A DNA stretch of 64,000 nucleotides, from contig JACZZP010000003.1 in assembly GCA_015183035.1 (NCBI GenBank), positions 2,418,001 to 2,482,000 of the forward strand. Direction: 5' to 3'. Below are positions 1-9,926 of this stretch, piece by piece. Source of the DNA: Meloidogyne chitwoodi. Taxonomy: Eukaryota; Nematoda; Chromadorea; Rhabditida; Meloidogynidae. The notes under the pieces are model-generated. The model was given only the letters and a program-made list of their open reading frames with translations, searched no databases and was not told the DNA's origin. Numbering within the stretch: the stretch's first letter is position 1; every line of letters starts with the position of its first letter. The position numbers and the translations under genes are program-made.

Positions 1-2
1 TT

Positions 3-937
3 GAAGAAGTTGTTAATTCTGTTGCTAATGAACAACATGATTCTGATACTGGAATGGTTAGTTTTTGATTTTTTGACATTTTCGACATTTTGAAATAAAT
101 TTATTTATAAAATTTAGGAAAGCATGTCTTCTGGCGATTTACACAATTCATTTAATACAGAAAGAGCAGCTTCTATTTTTAATGGAAGACAATTAAAATT
201 AAATAATAAACATGAAGCAGAAGAAAAAAGATTAGAAGAATTAGTTGTTGATGTTGTTAAATTAAAAAATGAAAAGGGAGAATTATTAAGACAAAATGTT
301 ACTTGCCGAACTGATATTAAAAAATTGAAAGAACGGTTAGTTTTTTTTTTGAATTTTTTGGGCATTTTAAGAGAGAGCTCTATGTTATCACACCAAAAAT
401 CTCTGACTTATCCCGGATAACTGAGAGAGAGAGTTAAAAAAAGAATGGTTGCGAGAAATGGGAAATTATAGAGGAAGAACTTCCCTTGACCATTTTGTCC
501 ATGTGACATTTTGTCTTAAACGCGAATTGGGTAAAATCAGAATTTTGAGATTATAGGAAAGAAATCTTTTTTCCTAATTAATCTCTCTTAAAAATATTAT
601 TTATTTAAAAAATTAAAAATTTTTTAGTCAATCATTATTAGCAACAGAATTGAATAAAGCAAATGATGAAATTCAACGTTTAAAAAAATTAATAAATAGT
701 TCAGATGATATTTTACCTTATAATAATAATTCAGTTAATATAATGTATTTTGATGATGAAGAAATAATAATTAATAATAATAAAAAAGAAGAAGAAGATT
801 TAAATTTAAATAAAAATTTAAAAATATTAAAAGATAATAATAATGTGCCCTTACCTTTACCCTCTACTTCTACTACTACTAATAATTCCCCCTCATTTTT
901 TAATAATAATCAACATTTGTTTAGTGCTGAACAATAA
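3..937 (+). CDS. 3' part of an unrecognised coiled-coil protein gene
   Basis: Three exons are visible (about 3-57, 119-336, 628-937), joined at gt..ag introns that keep frame. The protein enters the window already open. Its middle is a heptad-rich coiled coil with Leu spaced in LEELVVDVVKLKNEKGELL and continuing across the second junction into LLATELNKANDEIQRLKKLI. The last 60 or so residues are low-complexity: Asn runs, acidic stretches and a Pro/Ser/Thr-rich end finishing FSAEQ before TAA at 935. No catalytic or named domain is visible, so the family is not assigned; a cytoskeletal, centrosomal or trafficking scaffold would be an ordinary guess only. The gene start lies left of the window. 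Confidence 0.7.
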
Positions 938-1546
938 TATATAATTTTGTGTTTTGTTGTTGTTGTTGTATATATATATTTATTTTTAAAAAATAAAAAA
1001 ATATGAATTATATATATTTTTTTTTTAATTGTTAAAAATTGTTTCATTTCAATTGGAATGATATTTTTGAATATTTTATTATTTTTTGATATTTTGAAAT
1101 ATTTTTCACCTTTTGGTGTTTTGAAATATATATTTTTTACTTTTTTTTATACATTTTGTAATTTTTTCTCTAACTCTTATGTTATTTTCATTACTATTTT
1201 CTTTGTGGCCTTTACATTTCATCGAACAAAATTGCACGACATTTCGCCTCTACGGCAAAAAACTACATTTCGTTTACCCGAGCTTTTTTGCCGTTGGGAC
1301 GAAATGTCGTGTAATTTCTGTCGACAAAATGACTGGACATGTTTTCTTTAAAATAGATTTTTAGACTTTTTTGCTGATTTCACAATTTGTTAATGTTATT
1401 ATTATTTTTAAAGGTTAAGTTTAGTGAATATACGCTCAAGAACACTAATAAAAAATGCGATGCCTGAATTTAGCGGATGCTTTACTAACTACATATATAC
1501 TTTTTTTTTTAATTTTAGATTATTAATTTAAAATAGTCTTTTTAAA
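938..1546. other. intergenic spacer with one strong hairpin
   Basis: No coding signal. It begins with the TTG/TA-rich 3' flank of the coiled-coil gene, includes GATATTTTGAAATA-type short repeats (1060-1130), a strong inverted repeat (1229-1317, listed separately), and ends with a T-rich tract ending in TTTTAG at about 1518, some 28 bp before the MRPL41 start, a plausible acceptor for cis or trans splicing. Confidence 0.6.
1229..1317. repeat. 34-bp imperfect inverted repeat, pre-miRNA-like hairpin
   Basis: The left arm (1229-1262) and right arm (1284-1317) pair over 34 positions. Four positions differ; as RNA two of these are G-U wobbles and two are mismatches. The loop is 21 bases (1263-1283). 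The paired core contains CACGACATTTCG. Size and shape match a metazoan miRNA precursor, but a tiny foldback transposon relic is equally possible because CGACATTTCG also occurs near 33.1 kb. Confidence 0.7.
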
Positions 1547-2288
1547 ATGGTGCGGACATTAATACCTTCACACTTTAAAGCCCCTTGGGCATTTGAAAAG
1601 AAAGGTTCTCGTGGATGGCGTAAAATTGGTCCATCATTTTATGAATCGTGGAAATGGCCAGGACAAGATAAAGATTTTCCTGAATTATCACCAAAATGGC
1701 AACAAAATAATAGAGAAGAGCTTAGACGTTTGTTTTTTTAATTTAAAGTCTTAGTATGGTTTATTGTGTTTTTTTTGTCTAACCAAATGTTAAAGTAAGT
1801 TTTTTTTAATTTTAAAGAATACACCGGTGTTCAACCAACTGGCTTTAAAGACCCAAATACTGGCAATTTTGTTCATCTTCCCGAAATGGTTCCAGAATTA
1901 ATTGTTCCTGATTTAAATGGTTTTCAATTAAGACCTTATGTTTCTTATAAAACTGATGTTGAGATTGAAAAAAGGTTTTTCTTTTTTAATTATATGAGAA
2001 TTAAGAAGACAGGGTTGGGACTTTTGAAAATTTTTCTTTAATTTTTTAGGCCTATGATTTTAACAAATTTAAAATTCTCTTTAAAAAACATTAAGAATCG
2101 CCAATACAGACAAAATTCTTGCAAAGAATCCAAAAAATCCACCAATTGATAAAATTTGGCCACCACCAGTTGTTGACCCAAAATTGCTTTTTAATTATTA
2201 TTATGCTGATTCAATAAGGAAAAAATATGAAATAAAACCTGAAAAGAAGAAAGCTGGATTTTTTGGTTTATTTTATAAAGATAAATAA
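1547..2288 (+). CDS. MRPL41: mitochondrial ribosomal protein L41 (mL41)
   Basis: Component of the large subunit of the mitochondrial ribosome. Exon 1 starts at ATG 1547 and reads [11 protein letters not shown], the basic start seen in mL41. After a short intron ending in AAG, exon 2 (about 1818-1975) carries the family signature [17 protein letters not shown] followed by [12 protein letters not shown], which matches the [22 protein letters not shown] block of vertebrate MRPL41. Exon 3 (2050-2288) ends [13 protein letters not shown]. Within exon 3 the frame set by the splice junction ([12 protein letters not shown]) does not lead to this C-terminus; the frame changes around an A6 run at 2083-2088, so the assembly may hold a one-base indel or the splice model may be wrong. 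The stop is 123 bp before the NDUFB8 start, suggesting an operon. Confidence 0.88.
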
Positions 2289-2411
2289 ATTTTTTTATTT
2301 TTTGAATAAATTTTCTGTTTAATTTTTTTTTAATTTTTTTAAATTGTTATTTTTTACATTAAATATTTTTCGTATATTTTTTTATTTTTAATTTAATTTC
2401 TTTTTTGGAAG

Positions 2412-4092
2412 ATGAATAATTTATTTTTGCTCAAACGTTCGTTTCACACGACTGCTTTTAGAGGTTTTTTTATTTAATTTACTTTTAAAAAAATATTTAT
2501 TTCTTTTTTCGATCTTCTGATTGGGGATTTAGCTGGTTCTTTCACCATGGACTAGGTCTTTTCATGTCCCAACATCCATGGACCTAATTTTAAAAAATAA
2601 TCGACAAATGCATTAGGCGATATATAAAAAAACTGTTTTATAGTCTGTCGCCTCTATCGATTGAAATTTGTCATTTATTTTGTTTACAGAGAGATGAACA
2701 GATCCTTTGAGTATTGCAATTATTTTTAGATTTTCTTAAAATTTTATCCAAATATTTTTAAAATAATTTTATATTTTCGACCCAAATCTAGCCCTTAAAG
2801 ATTAGAAATTTTTTAAAATTAATTTTAAACTTTTATTTATTTATTTTTAGGTCGTGGAGCTATTGCACATCCTGGATGGTTTCCAAGGTTATTTTATTAA
2901 AAAATTTACTCTAAATTTTATAATTTCCAATTTTTAGAGATCATATGCCTGGTAATTATCCAAAAACGGAAGAAGAACGTCGTGCGTCTGCTATTAGATA
3001 TGGACTTAGACCTGAGGATTACACGTTTATTTTTAATTAAAAAATTATTATTTATTATTTTTTTCCTTAAGACCTTATCCACCAGAGGATACTTTAAATC
3101 ATATTGGTGATTATCCTGATTTTGGAATTGTTACTCATATGCATAAAGGTTTTTTTTAATAATAATATTTTTTAAAATTAAAAAAAGAGTATATTTTTAT
3201 GTGTTTTTGAAAGAAGAAATGTTTCTCTTTTTTTTTTAACAATAAATTTGGTTTTATAATGGCAACAAGTTTTCTCTATTCTCTTGTTTTTATTTTGTTT
3301 TTAGATTTTATAGATTTATTTTTTAATTATTTGAGAGAATTTTATAGTAGTTATTTTGAAAGTTTAGGCTAAATAAAAAAATTAAATTCATCTTCTTCCA
3401 TTTTATTTTCTTTATCATGGGAAAACTATGCGATAACTTTTCTTTTTTTATTTTAGTTTAAAAAAAAAATTGTAGAAGGTTATAATAAAATTCTAAATTT
3501 TTTCCTACCTATTTTTTGCAATTGTTTAGCTTAATTAATTTCTTTTCTTTTTTAATTTTTTTTTTAGATCCATATGATTATTATTCTGATAGACATCAAC
3601 GACGTAATTGGAATGAACCTGTAATGAGACAAATAACACGTTATCGAGTTGATCGTTTTACATATAACGGATTAGATGAAGAACATTTTGAACCGTTTAT
3701 TTTTAATTTTTATTTTTTGAAAATTTTTTTTTAGTTTGGCAGTTGTCTCTCGTTTTGCCAGTTTGCTTGTTCCTTTAGCTGTCATTTATTATTTACTCTG
3801 CCATCAGAGCGAGACATTTGGTAAATTACGTGACTTGGGTTTAATCCGTTGGTATAATGGGAAGGTTTGTGCATTTTTGTTTTTGGACATTTTGAACTTT
3901 TTCCATTTTGAAATGTTTTTTATTTTTCAGTTGATTAAGCAATATCCTTATGACTTTTTGCGAGCATTTCCGTTTCATGATCCTAGAGATTATCCAATTT
4001 TGAATTATTCATTTGAACCTGTAGAAGAAGGTCAAAGTAATAATATTGAAGAAGATAATGCCCGTTTCCCCTTTAATGAAACTCAGCGTTAA
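2412..4092 (+). CDS. NDUFB8: NADH dehydrogenase 1 beta subcomplex subunit 8 (complex I, ASHI)
   Basis: Accessory subunit of respiratory complex I in the mitochondrial inner membrane. Seven exons join in frame: start MNNLFLLKRSFHTTAFRG (mitochondrial-targeting-like), then GRGAIAHPGWFPR, DHMPGNYPKTEEERRASAI, RPEDYTPYPPEDTLNHIGDY, DPYDYYSDRHQRRNWNEPV, a membrane segment LAVVSRFASLLVPLAVIYYL, and KQYPYDFLRAFPF near the end. The YPKTEEER..A..Y, EDY.PYP, GDYP and NWNEP blocks are those of NDUFB8 (human YPRTPEERAAAA, VEDYEPYP, GDYP, NWGEP), and KQYPYD matches the C-terminal KQYPYN. The ATG follows T-rich sequence ending GGAAG, a possible spliced-leader acceptor. The first intron (2461-2850) holds an imperfect foldback; the 3149-3567 intron shows nothing recognisable. 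An acidic tail extends the C-terminus. Confidence 0.92.
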
Positions 4093-4296
4093 AACACTGA
4101 TTATTCTTTAGGAAAAGTATTATTTTCTTTTTCTTTTTTTGTAAAAATAAATTTTAGTAATGTATGTTTTTTTTAATTATTTGTTTTGTCATTTTATTTT
4201 TTCCATTATTTATTTTTTTTAAATTGATTTTAGGCTGTTTTAGATTTTAAAATTAAAAATTCTCTGCAATTGTTCAACAAATTTTGTCATTAAAAA

Positions 4297-7200
4297 ATGC
4301 ATTATTTAGAAGATATGGTTGAATGTATTAATTTTTTAATTTAATTAAATTAATTTTTTTAAAATAAATTATTTTAGCGTTGGGCTTCCTTCCTGCTGAA
4401 ATGAAGAAAAAATGTGTAGAGCTAAGGGAACTTGATTTTCAGTACAAAGGTTTTATATTAGTTTTTTAAAGATTAAATAGACAGAAAATAAGAAATATTT
4501 AGTTGTGTTGTTTGGTGTAGTGGTTAGTGATTTAGATTTGTAACTGCGCCCCTTTCGGGTTCGATTCCGTTTGGTGTTATTTAATTTTTTAAGTGCATTA
4601 AAATTATTTCTTTTTTAATTTTTATCCAAAAAAAATTTTCAAATTCTTTTCTTTTAAATTTAGCCAAAATGGAAAAATTAGGAGTTGATTCTGAACAATT
4701 TTTTACAACAATGCCTACCCTAACTACAGCAGAATCTGAAAAACAAAACAAGGAATTGGAACAGGTTTATTTTAATTTTTGATAAATGTTGTTTTTAATT
4801 TTATACTAATTCTTTTCTTTCAAAATTTAATTAAAAAAATTTTAAGCGCTATAATGAAGCTCGATTAATTGCAAACTCTAAAATACACATAACAGAATAT
4901 TTACAAAAAGTACTTGAAAAATATAATGAAAAAGTTGTTAAAGATTTGACCGATTTTAAAGCAGAATTGGAAATTGAAAATCCTGGAGAAGTTGATTTAA
5001 TTGAAAAAGGTTTTTTTAAAATTTATTAAATATTATTTTACCATAATTAATTTTTCTAAATTTTTAAAAAGCATTTCTTCAATCAATTACAAATCCAAAT
5101 AATAATTTAAAAAATAATTTGATATTTTTTAATGAAAATTCGTCTGAAATTTTGAAAAATATACAACAAATTGATGAACAACAATTTAGCCCTTCTTCTG
5201 GAAAAATGACAACAGCACATTTAAATGGGTATATTTTTATTAAATCAGAAAATAATCAGAATTCTCTGATTTTTCTGAATTTTTTAAAAATCGGAAAATT
5301 CTGATTTTTAAAAAATAATCGGAATTTTTTAAAAATAAATTTGAATAATTTCACCTAATTTTGTAAACATTTCTGTCCTTATTATTGGAGAGAGTGTCTT
5401 TTTTAATTTTCTAAATTGGGCGTTTATTAGTGAGTAAAATAAAATTTAAAAAAAAATAAATATTTTTAATTTTTTTTTTTAATTTAGCAATGATATTGTA
5501 GACGTTACACCAAAAAATGTAAATATTCAAAGAGTAAAACAACAACAACAAACATCAACATATGAAGATTTTAAAATTCCTTCAAATTTTGTAAGAGAAA
5601 ATTAAATAAAATAATTATTTTAATTTTTAAAAGCGTCGTCCTTCACAATCTGTAGATGTTCGTGGTTCAAAAACAACAACTTCAACAACAGGTCGTTTAA
5701 TTGATGACGATATTTTTGATAATGAAATGGCTTCTTCGTCTTCTCCGCCTGTTAAGGTTTGGAAATTCTGTTTTTTAAATTTCTGTTTTTTAAAATTCTG
5801 ATTTTTAAATTTCTGATTTTTTGAATTATGATTTTTTAAATTTTTGTTAAATTCTGATTTTTTTTAATTCTGATTTTTTGAAATTCTGATTTTTTTAATT
5901 CTGATTTTTAAATTTCTGATTTTTAAATTTCTGATTTTTTGAAATTCTGATTTTTATTAAATTCTGATTTTTTGAATTCTGATTTTTCTGTTTTTTTTTA
6001 ATTTTAACATTTATATTAATTAAAAATTCTTTTTAAGAAGCATAAAATTTCTGCCCCGAGTTTTCGTCAAATTGGTGCTTCATCTTACCATAATGATACA
6101 GCTAATAATTCAAGTAGTGTTGCTGCTGTTGCTAAACGTTCACGTTTGTTTTTTTATTTTTATAAATTCTGATTTTAAATTATTAAGGTGAATGTTCTCC
6201 TCGAAGTTCAATTTCATCAATTTCTCCACGTTCTACTTCACCTTCAACCTCTACAATATTACCTCTTGCATTGTCTAAATTTCAATTTCCTCCATCTCGA
6301 ATGGCTTCTATGGAACGTTGGAATGCTTCATTTAAACAATCTAGCAGGTTATTTTATAAGGGAATTTTTTGATTTATGATTTTTTCAGAATATTCTGAAA
6401 TTCTGATTTTTAACTTTTTAAGTACTAATTTAACTGAACAACTTGCAACAACTTCAACAATGACTACTAATCAAGCACAACAACAATCTGCTGCAGCTTT
6501 GCTTAGAATGCCTTCATTTGCTGGGGCACAACCTAGTCGTCATGGAAGGACAAGAAAGTGGGTAATTAAATAAATATTTTTTTTATTTTTAAATTCTGAT
6601 ATTTTTTATTAATTTTTATAGACTTACTAAAAGAGTTGTACAAATGTTAAATGAATCAATGCCTAAACCACCTGAGCATGGAACAACTAGTAGCAATACA
6701 ATAATAGTATTATTATTTAATATTTAATTAATTATTAAAAATATATATTTAAGCGTCATAATAATCATCAAAATGAAAGAATAATAAGAAGAAAACAACA
6801 ACAAAGAAAAGGTGGAAAAGATGATAATAGAGGAGGAGAAAATACAATAATGGAAGAAGATGAAGAACATTTAGAAGATTATGAAGGTGAAGAAGAAATA
6901 TTAGATGAAGAAGGAGAAGATGAAACAGATGATAAAGCTTGGTGTTACTGCAAACAGGTTTTTAATTAATTTTTATTATATTTGGGGAATTTTTGCTCTT
7001 CATTTTTATTTTTCTATTAAAAGTGAAGAATAAAGATAGTTTAAAAAATTTAAAGATAAAGAAAAAAATTTTAAAATTGAAAAAACTGATAAAATGCGTT
7101 AGAGAAAAATATTAGGAACCAAAAGGTATCGAACCCTCACCACTATCATAGAAAAGTCAAGAACACTAACCACTACACCAAACAACAAGTTGATAATAAA

Positions 7201-7551
7201 ATTTAATTTTTTAGTTAAATAGTCTAATAAAATTTAAAATAAATTTAATTTTTAATATTTTAAGGGTTCTGCCGGCAATATGGTAGCCTGTGATAGTAAG
7301 AATGTCTGTTTATTATTTTTTAAAACTTGATACATTTTTTAAAATTTTTTTATTTTTAAAAATTAGTGTCCATATGAATGGTTTCACTATGAATGCGTCG
7401 GAATAACTCAGGTCAAGAAGGAAAAAAGAAATATTAAAAATAATGGTTGTTTTAGCCACCAAAAGGCCAGTGGTACTGTCCAACATGTTCAATGAAATTA
7501 AGTAGTGCAATGCGTTCAAGATCGGCATCAACTGAACAACAACAACGATGA
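4297..7551 (+). CDS. ing-3: ING-family chromatin reader, ING3-like (N-terminal ING domain, C-terminal PHD finger)
   Basis: Reads methylated histone H3K4 as part of histone acetyltransferase complexes (NuA4/TIP60 for ING3). The N-terminus MHYLEDMVESLGFLPAEMKK with RELDFQYK is the ING helical domain; MHYLED.. resembles ING3 (MLYLEDYLEMIEQLP) better than ING1/2/4/5. It continues over several exons into TDFKAELEIENPGEVDLIE. A long Ser/Thr/Gln/Asn-rich linker, including a basic then acidic stretch at 6754-6960, leads to a PHD finger over four small exons: WCYCKQ, GNMVACD, CPYEWFHYECVGIT, GQWYCPTC, with the full Cys4-His-Cys3 set. The stop is TGA at 7549. Many internal introns end in AAG. Introns hold two tRNA-derived sequences and a TTCTGATTTT minisatellite. 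It follows NDUFB8 by 204 bp and may be third in an operon. Confidence 0.9.
4509..4580 (+). pseudogene. tRNA-derived sequence in ING3 intron (sense)
   Basis: A-box-like TGGTGTAGTGG at 4513-4523 and B-box GGGTTCGATTCC at 4557-4568 are spaced as in a tRNA. A Thr-like loop TTTGTAA can be read, but the T stem and acceptor stem do not pair, so it looks decayed. Confidence 0.6.
5764..6000 (+). repeat. TTCTGATTTTT minisatellite in ING3 intron
   Basis: About fourteen imperfect copies of a 15-19 bp unit, AAATTCTGATTTTTT with variable A/T padding, fill most of this intron. The same core recurs through the window. Confidence 0.85.
7115..7186 (-). pseudogene. tRNA-derived sequence in ING3 intron (antisense)
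   Basis: On the minus strand TGGTGTAGTGG (A box) and GGGTTCGATACC (B box) are intact and the T arm pairs GAGGG/CCTTT. The loop region ACTTTTC resembles a Glu-type anticodon loop, but the acceptor stem does not pair. Confidence 0.6.
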
Positions 7552-7699
7552 TGAAGATTATAAATTTTTTAAATAAAGTGATAAAAAATAGTTAATTTTC
7601 ATTTTAATATTCTCAATTGGTATCAATAAAAAATTGTACTTAATTTAATTTCTTGAGAAATCTGTATTGGGGCAATTGGTTTCAATAAAAATTTACGGA

Positions 7700-8520
7700 T
7701 TAGGTCAAATGAATTGTTCTCTCAAGGTTATGGAGTTAAATCCTTATATCCTCCCAGATTTTCGGGAGCGCTCAGCTCGGTCCACATAGATCGAATGGAC
7801 TTGTCGATGGTACCAGTTGTAGGTCATTACTCAAATATACGTATTTATTTATTTATTTTTTTGAAAAGGAGTTTAGGCCAATTGAAATTTTGGTCTAAGC
7901 AAAAATTTAAAAATTTTTTTAATTTTTGCTTAGACTAAAACTTCAAATGCCCATAACTTTTTTTTTAAAAAATTTGGAGGAAAATTTTTTGAAAATTTTT
8001 GTCAAAAAATTGAAAATTAAATTGTCTAAAATCGTACGTTGATTGATAGTCGATACGATACTTTTGAACCGAGTAATGCGCTCTCGAAGTTCTGGGGGTA
8101 ATGGGTTACCCCCAAAATTTTGAGAGATCAAAGCTTAGTTAATTTTGGACCTAAATCTATAAATTTTAGGTCAACGATAGAAGTATCAAGGGACTATAAT
8201 CTCACCAGAAGGATAGTCATTTCATCCCATCTGGACCGAGATATGCGCTCCCGAAATTCTGGGAGGGGATATAACTCGGGAGCGCATAGCTAGGTCCAAA
8301 TAGGTCGAATTGACTTATCGATGGTATCAACTGTAGAACATTGACTGATCCATCATTAGACAAAAATTTAGGATTCTAGGTCTCAAATGAAGAACGCTGT
8401 GCTCTCTGCAAGTTTTGGGGTAATCCATTACCCCCAGAACTTCGAGAGCGAATTACCCGGCTCTAAAGTATCGTATTGACGAACAATCAAAGTACTATTT
8501 TAGTTAGAATTTTTTGCAAA
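7700..8520. repeat. dispersed inverted-repeat element, copy 1
   Basis: This block shares long, nearly identical sequence with 54.54-55.29 kb. The left arm (about 7930-8110) holds CTAAAACTTCAAATGCCC, CGTACGTTGATTGATAGTCG and TGCGCTCTCGAAGTTCTGGG; the right arm (about 8410-8515) holds the complements GAACTTCGAGAGCGAATTAC and AGTATCGTATTGACG. The centre holds a palindromic stretch around GGGAGGGGATATAACTCGGG (8263-8282). A further fragment of the internal sequence sits at 7735-7830. The short ORFs are not in conserved frames, so it is non-coding and non-autonomous. Confidence 0.85.
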
Positions 8521-9275
8521 AATTTTTAAAAAATTTTAGGCCAAAATTCATTTTTGAAGGGCCAAAAATGCCAATTGAAATTTTGGCACTTTTTAAATTT
8601 AAAAAATTAATAAAAAATTTGAAACACGATCAATTTTTGAAATTTCTTTTTCAATAGATTTGAACAATTATTTGGAACATTTAAAAAAAAATTTTTTAAA
8701 AATTTTAGGCCAAAATTCATTTTTGAAGGGCCAAAAATGCCAATTGAAATTTTGGCACTTTTTAAATTTAAAAAATTAATAAAAAATTTGAAACACGATC
8801 AATTTTTGAAATTTCTTTTTCAATAGATTTGGACAATTATTTGGAACATTTAAAAAAAAATTTTTATAAAATTTTAGGCCAAAATTCATTTTTGAAGGGC
8901 CAAAAATGCCAATTGAAATTTTGGCACTTTTTAAATTTAAAAAATTAATAAAAAATTTGAAACACGATCAATTTTTGAAATTTCTTTTTCAATAGATTTG
9001 GACAATTATTTGGAACATTTAAAAAAAAATTTTTAAAAAATTTTAGGCCAAAATTCATTTTTGAAGGGCCAAAAATGCCAATTGAAATTTTGGCACTTTT
9101 TAAATTTAAAAAATTAATAAAAAATTTGAAACACGATCAATTTTTGAAATTTCTTTTTCAATAGATTTGAACAATTATTTGGAACATTTAAAAAAAAATT
9201 TTTTAAAAATTTTAGGCCAAAATTCATTTTTGAAGGGCCAAAAATGCCAATTGAAATTTTGGCACTTTAAAAATT
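8520..9275. repeat. 169-bp tandem repeat, about 4.4 copies
   Basis: AATTTTAGGCCAAAATTC starts at 8532, 8701, 8870, 9039 and 9208, an exact 169-bp period. Units are almost identical, each with GAAGGGCCAAAAATGCC and GAAACACGATCAATTTTTG. Near-identity implies recent expansion or homogenisation. The array begins exactly where the right arm of the inverted-repeat element should end, and shares its first 30 or so bases with that arm. Confidence 0.95.
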
Positions 9276-9780
9276 TAGCCGTAGAATTTTATTCATCTAT
9301 ATCTCATCTCAAATAGAACTTATTGACTAAAAAATTTGTAAGATTATGGTCCCTTGGTACATCCATCATTGACCCAAAATTTATGGATCTAGGTCATAAA
9401 TGAAAGTAGATATATTTAAAAAAATTTTGGGGGTAAACAGTTATATCCCCCCAGAATTTTGGGAGTGCACAGCTCGGTCCAAACGGGACGAAATGACTAT
9501 TCGTCCGGTACAAATCTGGACCATTGGTACATCTTTCGATGACACAGAATTTATGGATATAGGTCCCATATTAAATGAGCTGAGTTCTCTCAAAGCTTTG
9601 GGGTATTCCATTACCTCCATATTTTCTGGAGCACTCAGCTCGGTCCAAATAGATCGAATGGACTTGTCAATTGTACCAGATATAGTTCATGTTCTGAACT
9701 ATCTCAAAACAAAAATTTAGGTCTCTAGGTCCCAGTTGAAAGAAGTTGGGATTGATCAAAATTTGAGGATTACCGTAATG
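9276..9780. repeat. further fragments of the same dispersed element family
   Basis: At 9430-9515 and 9600-9690 the sequence repeats the internal module of the inverted-repeat element: ATCCCCCCAGAATTTTGGGA, then CAGCTCGGTCCAAA and TCGAATGGACTTGTC. The order suggests nested or partial copies. An open frame over 9400-9720 is incidental. Confidence 0.8.
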
Positions 9781-9926
9781 TTTAACTTCTAAATATCTTT
9801 TCAAATACTACTAATATACTTCCCCAGATACTCAACTCTAGGAAATGATCTTTCTTCTAAAAAATTATGAACAAATAAAAATAAATTTATATTTTTAAAC
9901 AAAATTAAATTATGTATATTTTAATT

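Noticed and set aside
4509..4580. Functional tRNA-Thr gene
   Set aside because: Anticodon loop is Thr-like, but T and acceptor stems do not pair; called tRNA-derived instead.
9400..9720. 106-codon ORF in the repeat block
   Set aside because: It lies in non-coding dispersed repeat sequence whose other copies do not keep the frame.
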